Of a DNA stretch of 64,000 nucleotides, positions 1-10,335 are shown in pieces; within the stretch, counting starts at the first letter, position 1; every line of letters begins with the position of its first letter. The stretch covers positions 33,306,508 to 33,370,507 of the forward strand of contig NC_064439.1 of NCBI RefSeq assembly GCF_023343835.1. Reading direction: 5' to 3'. The position numbers were made by a program, and so were the translations under genes. Origin of the DNA: Lagopus muta. Taxonomy: Eukaryota; Chordata; Aves; Galliformes; Phasianidae. Below the pieces are notes generated by a model. It saw nothing but the letters and a program-made list of their open reading frames with translations, was not told where the DNA came from and searched no databases.

Positions 1-3000
1 TATGGCTAGAGAAGCAAAAAGGTACTTAATCAGCGTTATTTGTATACAGCTATACATTTCCCTCTCCATAAGACATAATTATATATGTCAATTGTGAAAC
101 AAAACCTATATTATAAAGATATTTTTACTTTATCTAGCTGAAAGAATGGCATTTTATTTTAGCAAACTACAGATCAATGCGGTGCATTGATTGTTTTCCA
201 CATAATTCTTTCCTGCATTTTTGCTATGATATATTGAAAACAATTACCACAAATGCAGTATTATCCTGACATACCTCTTTCATGGCAAATGTTTTAAAGG
301 AGAATCTTCTTTTTCTTGTGTGTATTCCAACTTTCCTTAGGTTTCTTTGCATTTAGGCACTAGCATTCCAAGACTGTGTAGTACACTTTTAACCATTTTG
401 TATTTCTCAAAACACACAGTATTTTCTCTTTTTTGTTTTGTTTTTTTTAATCCCATATTAAATATGATATTGAGAATTTTCAAAAGTCCTGGTGGTAGTA
501 TCAGTTTCATATGCCAGATATTTTTTAAATTATTATTTCATTAATATGTAAGTTAAGTGATGCTGGGACACTGGATATTTTCTGGCCTTGTTGAAAAGTC
601 AGCACTTTTTTGCGTTAAATATGAAGGATTTGGTTTTTCTGTAAAAATCAAGCTATGTTTTGTCATGTTTCTGTATTTATAAGTGTACAGTAAATCTCCT
701 GAAAATGTAGGATATTTCTCTTGAATGTGTTCCAGATGGTTTGTTGTTTGTCTTTGTTTTTTTAAAAAGAGGACAAAAAAACCACAAGAATATGGAAATG
801 TGGAAGTCGGTAATTTTAATTATTACCAAATTTTAATATTTTTCTCCCCTCACAAACATTGACTACAGAGTTCATAGTCTAACTGCAACTTATCCCTAAT
901 GTTAAAACTGTTGCTCAGCATGAGATGTTTCTGCAAGTATAGAGAATCAGCATACTTTACTACCAAACTCAATTTTCAATACAAAAGAAAATATAATAAT
1001 CCCTCATCCTGATCGTTTGTATGATACGGTGGGTTACTCAGTTTCCTGAATTATTTCAGGGAGCACATGTTTCTATTCAAATTGAAAAAAAAAAAAATAC
1101 ATGTAACTATGATAATGAAGGAAAGTGGAGGGTATTATTGTAAATTTGTTGTCTTCTAGAGAAATAACTAAGGGCTAGATAGATTAACCCAGATTGCAGA
1201 GCAAATGCTAAATAGTCTGAGTTCCCAATACTTCTATAGATCCTCCTGACTTGTACAGGACTATTCGTTGTAGGTTATGTACTACTTAATACTGTCATAA
1301 AAATGATCTGGAAATGGTTTTATTTTGTGAAGTGAAATATGCTTTGTAATTTATGATAGTGTAAATGGAAGGAAAATCCCATTAAATGTGTTAAAGAGTT
1401 CTGGTGTCTGTCACTGACTACATGGCAAACTGCCAAATGAAAAATCAATCACTTACTAACTACTGTCTTGGCATGGCTGGGAAACACTTGGAAAATGCAG
1501 AAGAGCTTAATTGCGACAAGCAGTTTCAGAGGGGTGCTTAGAACCCCATGAAACCAAGCCTCGGCGCACCAGGATTTACTGCAGTCACTCCAAAGCACCT
1601 CTGTAAAACTTCTAGCAAGCATAGAATCAAAAATACCAATTCAATCCATCTTAATGCTTTCTAAAAATCAATGTCATCATAGCAGTTTTCTACTCCTTTG
1701 AATGCAGACATTTGCCTAGCAATGATTTTCTTTATTTTTTCTAGCCTGTTCAGTAGTGTGTTATTTTGTAAAGGCAGAAACAGTGCCATTATTCTTATTT
1801 TTGCAGGAAAACAGGCAGTTCTGTTTCTGTTCCTTCCTTCCCCTCTACCATTGGCAAACTGGTAGTCCTTGAATGTTAACACGTGTCCCAGCCTAAGGAT
1901 TCAAGCAGTATGTTCAGAAATACCCAAGCAATAGCATCTCTAGAGGGACAGGGAGTTTCTCATACATTCACTTGAGTGCTGAATACAGTTCTGCACCTCA
2001 AACAGCAATGAACTGTCCATGTTTACTCGGCTAACATGGGCCAAGTGTCTTCAGGAGCTTGCTGTGGAGATAGTAGGCTCCCTTCACCTAACACAGCTAC
2101 ATGGCCTGGGAATCAGGCGAGCCGCCTGAGCACAGCTCAGTGTCAGAGCCTCATTTTTCTCCAGGTCCTTGAGAAGGACTTTGGTGGGCTGCTGCAAGGG
2201 CTGCCATCTGCCAGTCAGCAAGCCCCATCTCCTGGCAGGGTGCAAGCTGTCCTGCACCCCAACAAAGCTGGGTCGCTGCACGTATCACATTGAGATGACT
2301 CACCTCCCATACAGCAGAAATGTCTCAGTACTAATAAAACATTGCTTGGAGTTAATGATTTATAAGGCAGTCACTTTCATCAGTTTTGTGGAACTGCTGA
2401 AGTCTCTTCTTTATGGCAGAATCATTGTGAGACTCAAAGCTGTCTGGTTTAAATATTTTGAATCTCAGGGGAAAACTTAAGGAAATGTTTCATGAGAACA
2501 GTGCAGTCTGATATTTACAGCTTGTGTCCCACACACTGCAGAGCTGTGCCTTTCCCCTATGCCCACACCAGTTGGTTTCCTCACCTCCATCCCTGGAGTC
2601 CCCTGCTGCACAGCTGGCCCATCCCATGTTGGACAAGAGGCAGCACATGCTGTGCCTCCCTCCAAACTGAGTGCAAGGCTGGATGGGGAGCTGCCAGGGG
2701 TCTCTTTAGCCAAGATGCTGGGTCTGGGGCTCTGATGTGGGCTCTTCCATTCAGACATCAGTTATCACGAAACTTAATTCTTTCTCTCTCCCACTGCCTA
2801 ATATCACTGAAATTGGACAAAAGATTCAAAAGTTATCGGGGAATAATTTGCAAAAAGAGAAATGAGGAGCCTACAGACAGTTTCTATAGGAAAATTTACA
2901 AGTGAAATTACAAAGGAAACAGCTTTGCTCTCAACTCCACTGCTCTGTATGCTGATGCCAGTTTAAGCTACAGAACAAAAAGTAAGACTGCAGTTTCTTG

Positions 3001-5904
3001 TGCACACAGTAGCCTGAAAACACACAGATGAGGAGGCAGATCTGTAGACACTTGACCTAAGACACTGGGAAGGGCTATATCAAGTTTGGGATCTCTTCTG
3101 ATATGAGCTGCTTGAGGAGAGACCTGAGCAGTGTGTGACTGACAAATTTTGGACAGATCTGTGAGTGAATATCTTGCAAAACCCTCAGAGAGGTGCCTGT
3201 GGTAATAATCAGCTAGGTTGAAAGAAATCTTAAAGTCCCATTGCCAAAGAGGTGAAAGTGAGCATAGGTACTGCAAGCAGTTTACAGAGCACGTGGAGAA
3301 ATCATGCGTTCTGTGATAAGCTCTAACACACACAGTGCAGGTCTGTACAGGCAGGACACTGGGAGCTGCCTAACCTTGTTGGCACAGAACACTACCAGGG
3401 CTCACACGTCTGCAGAGAGGACGCTGCCTGAGCCCACCTTGACTGCTGCTCCCCCATCTCCCATCACACCTTGAGCAGAAGACAGCCCACAGCCACAGCA
3501 GTGGGACCCCCAGCTGCTCCCACACACAGCTTAGCTCCAGCAGGACAGAACCTGTCCTTCATATTTCCTTATTGACAAGTACAGACTCAAGGTCTGCAGA
3601 ACAGGGAGGGAGAAGATTTGAATGCCAACAGACAGACCCCACTGCCAATAGCCAGGAACCGATGAAAACTGAGCAGGAAGGTAATTCACACTTACACAAG
3701 AAGAATGCCATCTAACTGGATCCTCCAAGCAAAATTATGTTGTTCTATCTTCCCAGACTATCTAAAGGCAATGAAGAGACTCTTATCTCATTGAGATAAG
3801 AAGAGTAAAAGCATCTGTATATCTTATATTCTTTAGCCAGTAGAGATTAATTCCTTGATTAAAGCAAAGATCATGGTTAAAATTCAGAAATCTAAACCTT
3901 AACAAATGGTGGTTACTGCTGAGTGCTGTAGGGCCTAAGTATTTATGACATCGGTGAATCTTGCTAGGCCCATCCCTTACACTCATTCCCTGAAGGCATG
4001 GTCTTCTGGTTGTAATTATGCTGATGCTATGACTAAAGCTGGGATCCATAGTTCAAATAATCCAGCCTGGAGGACCTGAATTACTGCAGGGTGGTGTAAA
4101 GGCTACAGTTAGGTAGAACGTGTCCACTGGGGCCTGTACCTTATAAGCTGCAACAGAAATAAGCAAGGAGTTATAAGTGAAGAACCTGTCAGGGTTCTGT
4201 TTATGTTACTTATGGGAGTGTTGTGAACCAAGCTTACCTCAGGATGCTGGAAGCTGCATTCCATGTGTGATCATTGGGCCTGACAAGGAGTCAGCGTTGT
4301 GCCTTTTCGCAGAAGTATCAGCCATTTGTCAACATTAATAAGAAGATTAGAATGAGGACTAAGGTTAAATTTAGGGTTAGGAGCTATGGATCCTGAAGAA
4401 TGCTAATTGCTGCTGACAGTATTTGAAGATACTTTATTTTCTGTTCTACTGTCAGGCAGGCATGTGCATGACCAATGTGCACAAAGGTCCAATTTACTAT
4501 GTGCTGCTGCCCAAGAACATAAGAAGGAAGCCTAGGGTACATAGGTATTTATAACAAGGAGCTGAGGTTAGGGTTAGGTTAGGAATCCGATACTGAGGAA
4601 TTTGTTTTGTTACTGGATGCTGCACAGCCCTCAGTATTAGGAACAGGGCTGATGTCAGTAAGAGACAGCTACTGGGGGACAAGAGGGAAGAGAGCAAAAG
4701 TGTTGTAGACCCAAGTCTAACAGTTACAATTGAGTAAGGAATTAACGTTAAACTTAGGAAATCTAAAGCCTGAGAATCAGAGTTAATGCCAATATATATA
4801 AAGTAACATCTCTATTAATACACTGCGTTGGTAGGCATTAGTGCTTTATGGTTTATTTTCCTGAAGCTTTGGGCCTTCATTTTAGAAATGGGAATTGTTA
4901 GGATGAAGTTTCAGAATCTGCTGTGCTCTGAGCTGAATTTATTCATGAAGTTGAATTCTCCATTGAATGATGGAGATCACTAGCATTAGCACAAGCTTAT
5001 GTTCTTGGTTCATCTACAAGTCTAGCTCCCTTCATAAAGCTACCATCGGGGCTCATGTAATGATACTGTCCAGGTTATTGCTGGAGGTGAGATTAGGAAA
5101 TTTAAGACTACATCTGTGTCACTCAATAAAACAGGGCTAAGGACTTCTCCCAAGCCAAGCAGCACAGACTCCTTGTCTACTTTACACAGGACTTAACTGA
5201 GGTCCCCTTAGGGCCCAAGGTGTCACTGTGGCCTCTGAAAGTATTTAATTTTTCTAAAGACACTGAAACAAAAATCGTCATTTAGTGCCTGAAAGGCACC
5301 ATGTTGCAGTCCATCAAACTGGTACATTCAGTCCTTGAGCTGAGGTGGTTCAGTGCACGTCCTAGACTGCAGCATGAGGAGTAGTTGTACACTGTCCTGT
5401 CCTGTTGAGGGCACACAACCTTTTGCAATAAAGCTGGAGGACTGTGGAGGGAGATAAATTGATGTTGTTTTGTCTGTTCTGTGTAGAGGAAGGAAACCTT
5501 TACCTCTTACAGTCTCCAAACCATGCCTGAGCAGTGAATATTAAACAACACGAGGGGAAAATCAAACAAGGGAGTCACCATTAGCACTAAGACCAATTCA
5601 GGGGTCACAAATTTCAAACTTATTCTCCGTCTCTTATGGGTTTTTTGGTCAAGACAGTCATAGACTGGATGTGAAATGCTTGATTTTTTACACATGCTGC
5701 AATTCCACAGTATTAACCAGCAACCTGGCGTTAGAAGGGAAAATGTTCCCCGCTACAAAACAGCTGGAGTCCTTCACTGTGGTTATAGCAAAGACGAAGG
5801 TTTGAAAGTGCTGCCAGCACTTGGAAATCTAAAGCTTAAAGAACTGACAACTTTGCTGACTTCTTCAGAGCAGACATCCTGATGTAGATGGGAGCCAATT
5901 TTTA
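1..5904. other. AT-rich intergenic flank, no gene seen
   Basis: No open reading frame here resembles a known protein and none is longer than about 140 codons, as expected by chance. The first 1.4 kb is strongly AT-rich. The part near 2.03-2.75 kb and 3.33-3.55 kb is more GC-rich but shows no exon I can recognise. In mammals CHN2 lies on this side of PRR15. I see no CHN2 coding exon, although a 3'UTR could not be recognised by eye. The stretch at about 4.1-5.2 kb has its own repeat entry. Confidence 0.6.
4090..5130. repeat. Decayed tandem repeat with TTAGG motif (candidate)
   Basis: A TTAGG-type motif recurs near 4110, 4371, 4570, 4754, 4898 and 5093, at intervals of roughly 145-265 bases. 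At three of these sites it is followed by a similar tail: TTAGG, then an A-rich stretch, then CTGA-GAAT (4371-4402, 4577-4602, 4754-4781). The copy at 4567-4583 reads GTTAGGGTTAGGTTAGG, close to the vertebrate telomere unit but only about three units long. I read the region as an old, diverged tandem array. Chance similarity is possible because the copies are far from identical. Confidence 0.3.
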
Positions 5905-6002
5905 TCACAGAATCACAAAGGTTGGAAAAGACCTCGAAGATCATCTAGTCCAACCAGTAGACCTGTCAACACCATGATCACTAAACCATGCATGTCCATG
6001 TC
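5905..6002 (-). mobile_element. CR1 LINE 3' fragment
   Basis: It begins with CACAGAATCACAAAGGTTGG and continues with the AAGACCTCGAAGATCATC-TAGTCCAACC block, which is the reverse complement of the CR1 3' end. About 100 bases of 3'UTR remain, severely 5'-truncated as is usual for CR1. The right edge is approximate. Confidence 0.85.
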
Positions 6003-7373
6003 TTCTTGTGGTCTTTTCCTGTACCTTGGTTATAATTAACCACAATTAGCAGGCTGACATACTGATATCAGTATGGTCCAATCATACTCAAAAGGAGCAT
6101 GTTACAGCATAGAAGAATAGGCCCTACAGTTTCCTTTAGCAACATACTGTGGTGTCTGCTATAATCCTACACATACAACCTAGATGAGACTACAGAATCG
6201 CATTAGCTGTTATCCTCCCTTCCTGCAAAAAAGAACAGAATTTAACCTCACAGTCATAATACGAAACTGTAATCTAAGTATTGACAGAATGTTTGACTGT
6301 TTTGCTTTCTTTTTATATCAGTTTGATAAGTATATGCATACTGAAATAATGCAACAAGTACCGGTGCAGTAAGGGGCAGAGCAAACATTTTTCACGGTCA
6401 GGGCTGCTTTTGCACAAACAATAATCTTAGTGACAATCTCAACTGCACTATGGCTGTATGTAGCAGTAACTTATAGGCACTAAGCACCCATACACACCAA
6501 CTCTTACAAAGCTTTCCCAATGGTTTGTCCCCTTTCAGGAGACCCTGCTTTCAATAATGTGCCAAAAAGGACAAATATCCTTCATTGCAAGGTTCATAGA
6601 AAACTGATGATTTTTTTGTTAAGTCAGCTGAGAGATCAGGTCTATAGTAATCAAAATAAAAACGTAATACCAGCAATGTTTTGTATAAGTCTACAGCCAG
6701 GATGAAAACTATAAATGTCAACCTGTAACACTTGTGAAAAGGACAGTTAATAACTGCACAAACTTCACTTACCCCTAACACTTTCAAAAACACAAGGAGA
6801 GGAGGAAGGCTTGTGTTCTTTCTCCACAGATACAAACACATAGCATAGCAATGGGTCATACTCATGGCAGGAAACTGGATCCTGTGATTTGAGCCCAATG
6901 CCCTGATGCTATGAATCTCAGAAAATGAGAGCTGTTTACTTGTGAGGATGCAATTCATTTTTTGGTAGAAGTTACTGGTTTATTCCTGATTTTTTTATTT
7001 TTCTGTATGACAGAGTGCTTTCAAGTGTGTATGTATATGCACATTTCCCAGTCCCAAGCCCTTTGTATTTGAAGAGAGCAGTTTACAGAGCAGTGTAAGC
7101 GCCCACCCTGTCTCCTTGTGCAATCACTTGCATTCTCCAGTCTTGATGTCTCATCATTGTAGGCCAGGCAGTGGCAGAAGTTGGGCTGCAGAGGAGAGAA
7201 GACTGAAAGGTCACTGCTTCACAAACTGCTCCATAAACAGCTGTGAGTAACAGAGAGGGTGGCAGACCAGAGGGATGTTAGGAATCACATGAATTTTACA
7301 TGTCGTAATTCTCCAAAGGACTGATCACTGAGTTTAACACATGACAAATCTTTTTTCTCCTTTCTGACTGAAT
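6003..7373. other. Intergenic, nothing recognised
   Basis: The reading frames are short on both strands, including one of 135 codons on the minus strand at 6551-6958 with no recognisable domain. I see no RNA gene or repeat. The stretch ends in an A14 run at 7374-7387, directly against the next CR1. Confidence 0.5.
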
Positions 7374-7387
7374 AAAAAAAAAAAAAA

Positions 7388-7870
7388 GGCACTGTGTTCA
7401 GTTTTGGACCCCACACTACAAGAATGACCTGGACCCTGGAAGTGTCCAGAGAAGGACAACAAAGCTGATAAGGGATCTGGAGCACAGGCCTTATGAGAAG
7501 CAGTTGAGGGAACTGGGATTGTTTAGTCTGCAGAAGAGGAGGCTCAGGGGAGACTGCATCACTCTCTACAACTGCCTGAAAGGAAGCTCAGGTGAGGTGG
7601 GGGTCAGGCTCTTCTCCCAGGTAACAGCAACAGGACAAGAGGGAATGGCCTCAAGTTGCATCAGGGGAGGTTCAGGTTGGATATTAGGAAAACTTCTTCT
7701 CACAAGAAGCGGTGATGCGGTGGCACAGGCTGCCAGGGTGAATTCACCACCCCTGGAGGCGTTCAAGAGCTGTGCAGGTGCAGCACTGAGGGACATGGTC
7801 AGTGGCACAGTGGGGATGGCCAGACTTGATGTTCTGAGTGGTCTTTTCCAACTTTAATGATTCTATTCTA
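7388..7870 (+). mobile_element. CR1 LINE, 5'-truncated, upstream of PRR15
   Basis: The fragment starts inside the C-terminal part of the CR1 reverse transcriptase ORF (a CVQFWxPxYK-like segment at its left end, then [15 protein letters not shown] at 7510-7554). It runs through the 3'UTR to TTTTCCAACTTTAATGATTC and a short ATTCT tail. An open frame of 117 codons (7504-7857) is a decayed fusion of this C-terminus with 3'UTR and is not a host gene. The element ends about 200 bases before the PRR15 CpG island and is the nearest repeat to that promoter. An A14 run abuts its 5' end. Confidence 0.93.
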
Positions 7871-8299
7871 TATTTCTGTGGCCAGCATCACATAACAATT
7901 CAAAGTCCCACATAAATGTAATAAGCATAAATACCACATTGCACTGCTTTTCTTTTCTCAGCATTACAGCTACTGCACTCACTTTTTAAAGATGCCCAAC
8001 TAAAGACAAGCTTACAAAGTGCTCATCTGCACACAGCCATCACGTGCACAAACAAAATGCACACCGGGTTCCTCTGGACGTGTTACAGCCTCAGCCCCGC
8101 CAACACCGCATCTGCAGCCCCGTATTTCATTACACACTTGCGGTGCTGCCTTACCCGAGAGCCGCTCCGCAGAGCCCTCTCCTTCCTGCCCTTTCGCTTC
8201 AGCTGCGCCACCAACCCCGTCCCAAAGCGGTGAGTCGCCCACCCTCTGCACGGTGGACAACTGCGCCCCTCTGGCCCAGCAGCCGAAGACCCCCGCGGC

Positions 8300-8471
8300 A
8301 GCCCTGGCCGGGCCGAAGCTCTGGGCAGGTGCGCGGTTCCCGCCACCTCCCGGGGCCCCCGCCCCGCCCACACCTGCCGCCCGCCCGCCCACCTCCGGGA
8401 CGAGCCGCACCGCCGTAGCTCCCGGCTCACCGGCCATGGACGCGTAGCGGCGAGAGAAGAGCGTTCCTCAG
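8300..8471 (+). other. PRR15: PRR15 non-coding exon 1 (3' end placed, 5' end unknown)
   Basis: A good donor CTCAG/GTCAGT has its GT at 8472-8473. It pairs with the acceptor at 8626-8627 just upstream of the PRR15 ATG and defines a 156-base intron. The transcription start cannot be fixed by eye; 8300 is a placeholder inside the CpG island. A second possible donor, AAAGCG/GTGAGT, has its GT at 8230-8231 and would give a shorter leader. The exon carries a 3-codon upstream ORF at 8436-8447. Confidence 0.5.
8436..8447 (+). other. Minimal upstream ORF (Met-Asp-Ala-stop) in the PRR15 leader
   Basis: ATG GAC GCG TAG sits in a strong start context, with G at -3 and G at +4. In the spliced transcript (8471 joined to 8628) its stop lies 40 nucleotides before the PRR15 ATG. 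Ribosomes that translate it would have to reinitiate, so it may dampen PRR15 translation. If the 8230 donor is used, the intron removes this uORF. The sequence is certain; the function is inferred. Confidence 0.45.
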
Positions 8472-8627
8472 GTCAGTGGGTGGAGGGTGGGAGGGAGAGC
8501 CCCTCCGAGGCATCGCTCCGCTCCGCCTCCCCGCTGCCGGTCCCCTGCCCACCTGCGCTCGGCTCGGCGCTCGCTGTCCGTTCGCCCTCAGCCCTCCCGC
8601 TCTGACGGCCGCTCTTCTCTCCCGCAG
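8472..8627 (+). other. PRR15: PRR15 5'UTR intron
   Basis: The 5' site is GTCAGT and the 3' site is TCTTCTCTCCCGCAG. A branch-point-like CTCTGAC lies about 25 bases before the AG. The 156-base length is short but normal for birds. Mammalian PRR15 also has its coding region in one exon with upstream non-coding sequence, which supports this model. The frame upstream of the ATG is open back to 8476, but that part is intronic. Confidence 0.55.
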
Positions 8628-8643
8628 AAGCCCCCGCGTCGCG

Positions 8644-8973
8644 ATGGCGGACAGCGCCGCGGCCACCGCCACCGTGAAGGGCAGCAGCTCGGGGGGTCAC
8701 TGGTGGAAGTCGCTGACCGGCAAGAAGAAGCACAAAGAAGCCGCGGCCGCCCCGCCTCCCCCCGCCGAGCCGCCCGGCTCCCCGGAGGAGCCGCCCCCCG
8801 CGCTGGGCAACGGGGAGCCCCCGGGAGCGGGCGGAGCAGCCCGACGGAGCCTTCGCGTCTCGCACTCGGGCCGCTTCAAGGAGCGGCGGAAGGTGCGCGC
8901 CTCGCTGCTGGCCGACGGCTCCGAGGTCTTCGACGGAGCAGAGCCCGGGCGCGCCGCCCCCAAGGGCGAGTAG
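8644..8973 (+). CDS. PRR15: Proline-rich protein 15 (PRR15), complete
   Basis: The single coding exon encodes 109 residues. The N-terminus MADS and the [11 protein letters not shown] block (residues 19-29) match the conserved PRR15/PRR15L start. Residues 37-61 are proline-, alanine- and glutamate-rich. The signature basic block [20 protein letters not shown] (67-86) is the most conserved part of the family and contains possible phosphoserines. The C-terminus is short and acidic to neutral. There is no signal peptide or membrane segment. The ATG has a strong context (G at -3 and +4) and follows a splice acceptor by 16 bases; the upstream open frame is intronic. Mammalian PRR15 is near 129 residues, so this copy is shorter, mostly in the linker and tail. 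PRR15 is reported in gut epithelium and trophoblast, but its biochemical role is poorly known. Downstream WIPF3 gives synteny support. Confidence 0.95.
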   Translation: MADSAAATATVKGSSSGGHWWKSLTGKKKHKEAAAAPPPPAEPPGSPEEPPPALGNGEPPGAGGAARRSLRVSHSGRFKERRKVRASLLADGSEVFDGAEPGRAAPKGE

Positions 8974-10335
8974 CCCCGGGGGGAAAGCAGCCCCGGGGGC
9001 TGGCCTCGCTCCTCGCCCCCGCGCGGGGGGCACAGCCTCGGGGCAGCCCCGTAAGCGGCGCGCGGCCAGCGGCGAGCGGAGGCCTATGGGACTGCGTGCG
9101 TGATGAGGAGCGACGCTTCCAATCGAGGGACGACGTGATTGCCTTAACGATGATACCGATGGACACCCCCCCGCCCTGAACTGCGGTGGACTGGCACAAA
9201 GGTGCTGTCCCGGGATCTCCGTGCCTTCCCCGGCCCTGTCTGCGAGCCAGTGCTTCCCGCTTGGCCTGCAGCCCCCGGCCAAAGGTGCACCACCACCTTT
9301 TGAAGGAAGGGGGAACGACGCGTTTGGATCCGATTTCAGGGCCAGGGATCTTCCAGCAGTGCCTCCGAACTGCTCTTGGTGGTGGGTGTGCAGGGAAACA
9401 AGCCCTGATTGTGTTTAGATGCTGGGGGCGCAGGTGCTCGGGTGCTCTCAGGCATCGCATTTAAATATGCAAAGGCAGGAGCGCATTGTTTTCTGCTCTT
9501 AGCGCTAAGCAGGTGATTCAAGAGGTTAGTCTCCCATAGCTCTGTTACAGCAAGAGTCCAGTTATTGTCTAACAACTCACATTTACTACTCAGAGAATGC
9601 ACCATTTTCTTATAATTGGTGATAACTGGCATAACAAAGCTGTGATAAAGAAATGCGGAAGACAAGACCAGCCCTTGAGAGCATGGGCTGCATGGTACTC
9701 TAAGCACAGTGATTGGCTTTGGAACCACTGGAAGTATTCTTCAGTTTTTACTGTGTACCAGGCTCCTGGGGCAAGGTGCAGAGCTCCTGAGACCTCTTGT
9801 TGACACGCTTTGCCCTGGGCAGATGCATCCCTGCAGCTCCAGGAGCTTTGGACCAGAGTAAACCATCCACCAGACTCGCACTGGTATTGTGCCTTACAGA
9901 GCAAACTCAGCTAAAAATACTTAGCAATTACACATTTCTTAACAGCAGATCATGTAGCTGCAACTGCCTTATTTATTTTTAAATGAATTTGCAATATACT
10001 TGATATCATTGAAATGGTTTTAGCCTTTTTTTTTTTTTTATAATGTGATATAAGATATTACATCATGCAGGGACCAAAAATAATCTCCTAATAGTCAAGT
10101 GTGATGCAGTTATGATTTTGTTTTGTTGTTGTAACTAATTATTTAAGGTGATGACAACATAAAAAGTGACCTGCAAGGAAAAAGAGAGATGAATTCTGAA
10201 AATATGGATTGAACCTGTCACTGACAATCAACAAAATGATGTAGTAGAGACAGGACTGGTGCCCTGTGCTTCACTTGCATAATGGTCTGTAATGAACTTT
10301 GAAAGCTCCTGTGCAATAAACTAAGACAATCTTGC
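8974..10335 (+). other. PRR15: PRR15 3'UTR (probable)
   Basis: No further coding segment follows the TAG. The sequence leaves the CpG island at about 9080 and becomes AT-rich after 9.9 kb, with ATTTA-type elements near 9970 and 10137 that could affect stability. The first canonical AATAAA after the stop is at 10315-10320, so the 3'UTR would be about 1.36 kb. The end is inferred from that signal alone. Confidence 0.5.
10315..10320 (+). terminator. Candidate polyadenylation signal for PRR15
   Basis: This is the first AATAAA downstream of the PRR15 stop, about 1.34 kb away, in GTGCAATAAACTAAG. Further AATAAA copies at 11695-11705, about 11836 and 11885 could serve a longer form. Confidence 0.45.

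Larger units (their letters stand above)
8060..9080. promoter_or_regulatory. PRR15: CpG island, PRR15 promoter and gene body
   Basis: CpG dinucleotides become dense at about 8060 and fall off after about 9080, against a CpG-poor background on both sides. The island covers the presumed start region, non-coding exon 1, the short intron and the whole PRR15 coding region. I see no convincing TATA box at a fixed distance from a start site, so dispersed initiation is likely. GC-rich composition leaves several long antisense and alternative frames open by chance. Confidence 0.85.

Noticed and set aside
4567-4583. True interstitial telomere block
   Set aside because: Only about three imperfect units; too short to call. 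Kept only as part of the possible decayed array.
8487-9179. 230-codon plus-strand frame overlapping PRR15 in another frame
   Set aside because: Arginine/proline/alanine-rich from GC bias; it crosses the intron and both UTRs, and PRR15 in the neighbouring frame carries the conserved motifs.
8473-9282. 269-codon minus-strand open frame across the PRR15 CpG island
   Set aside because: It is an antisense shadow of PRR15 in very GC-rich DNA, with arginine/glycine/alanine-rich composition and no domain; it spans intron, exon and 3'UTR alike.
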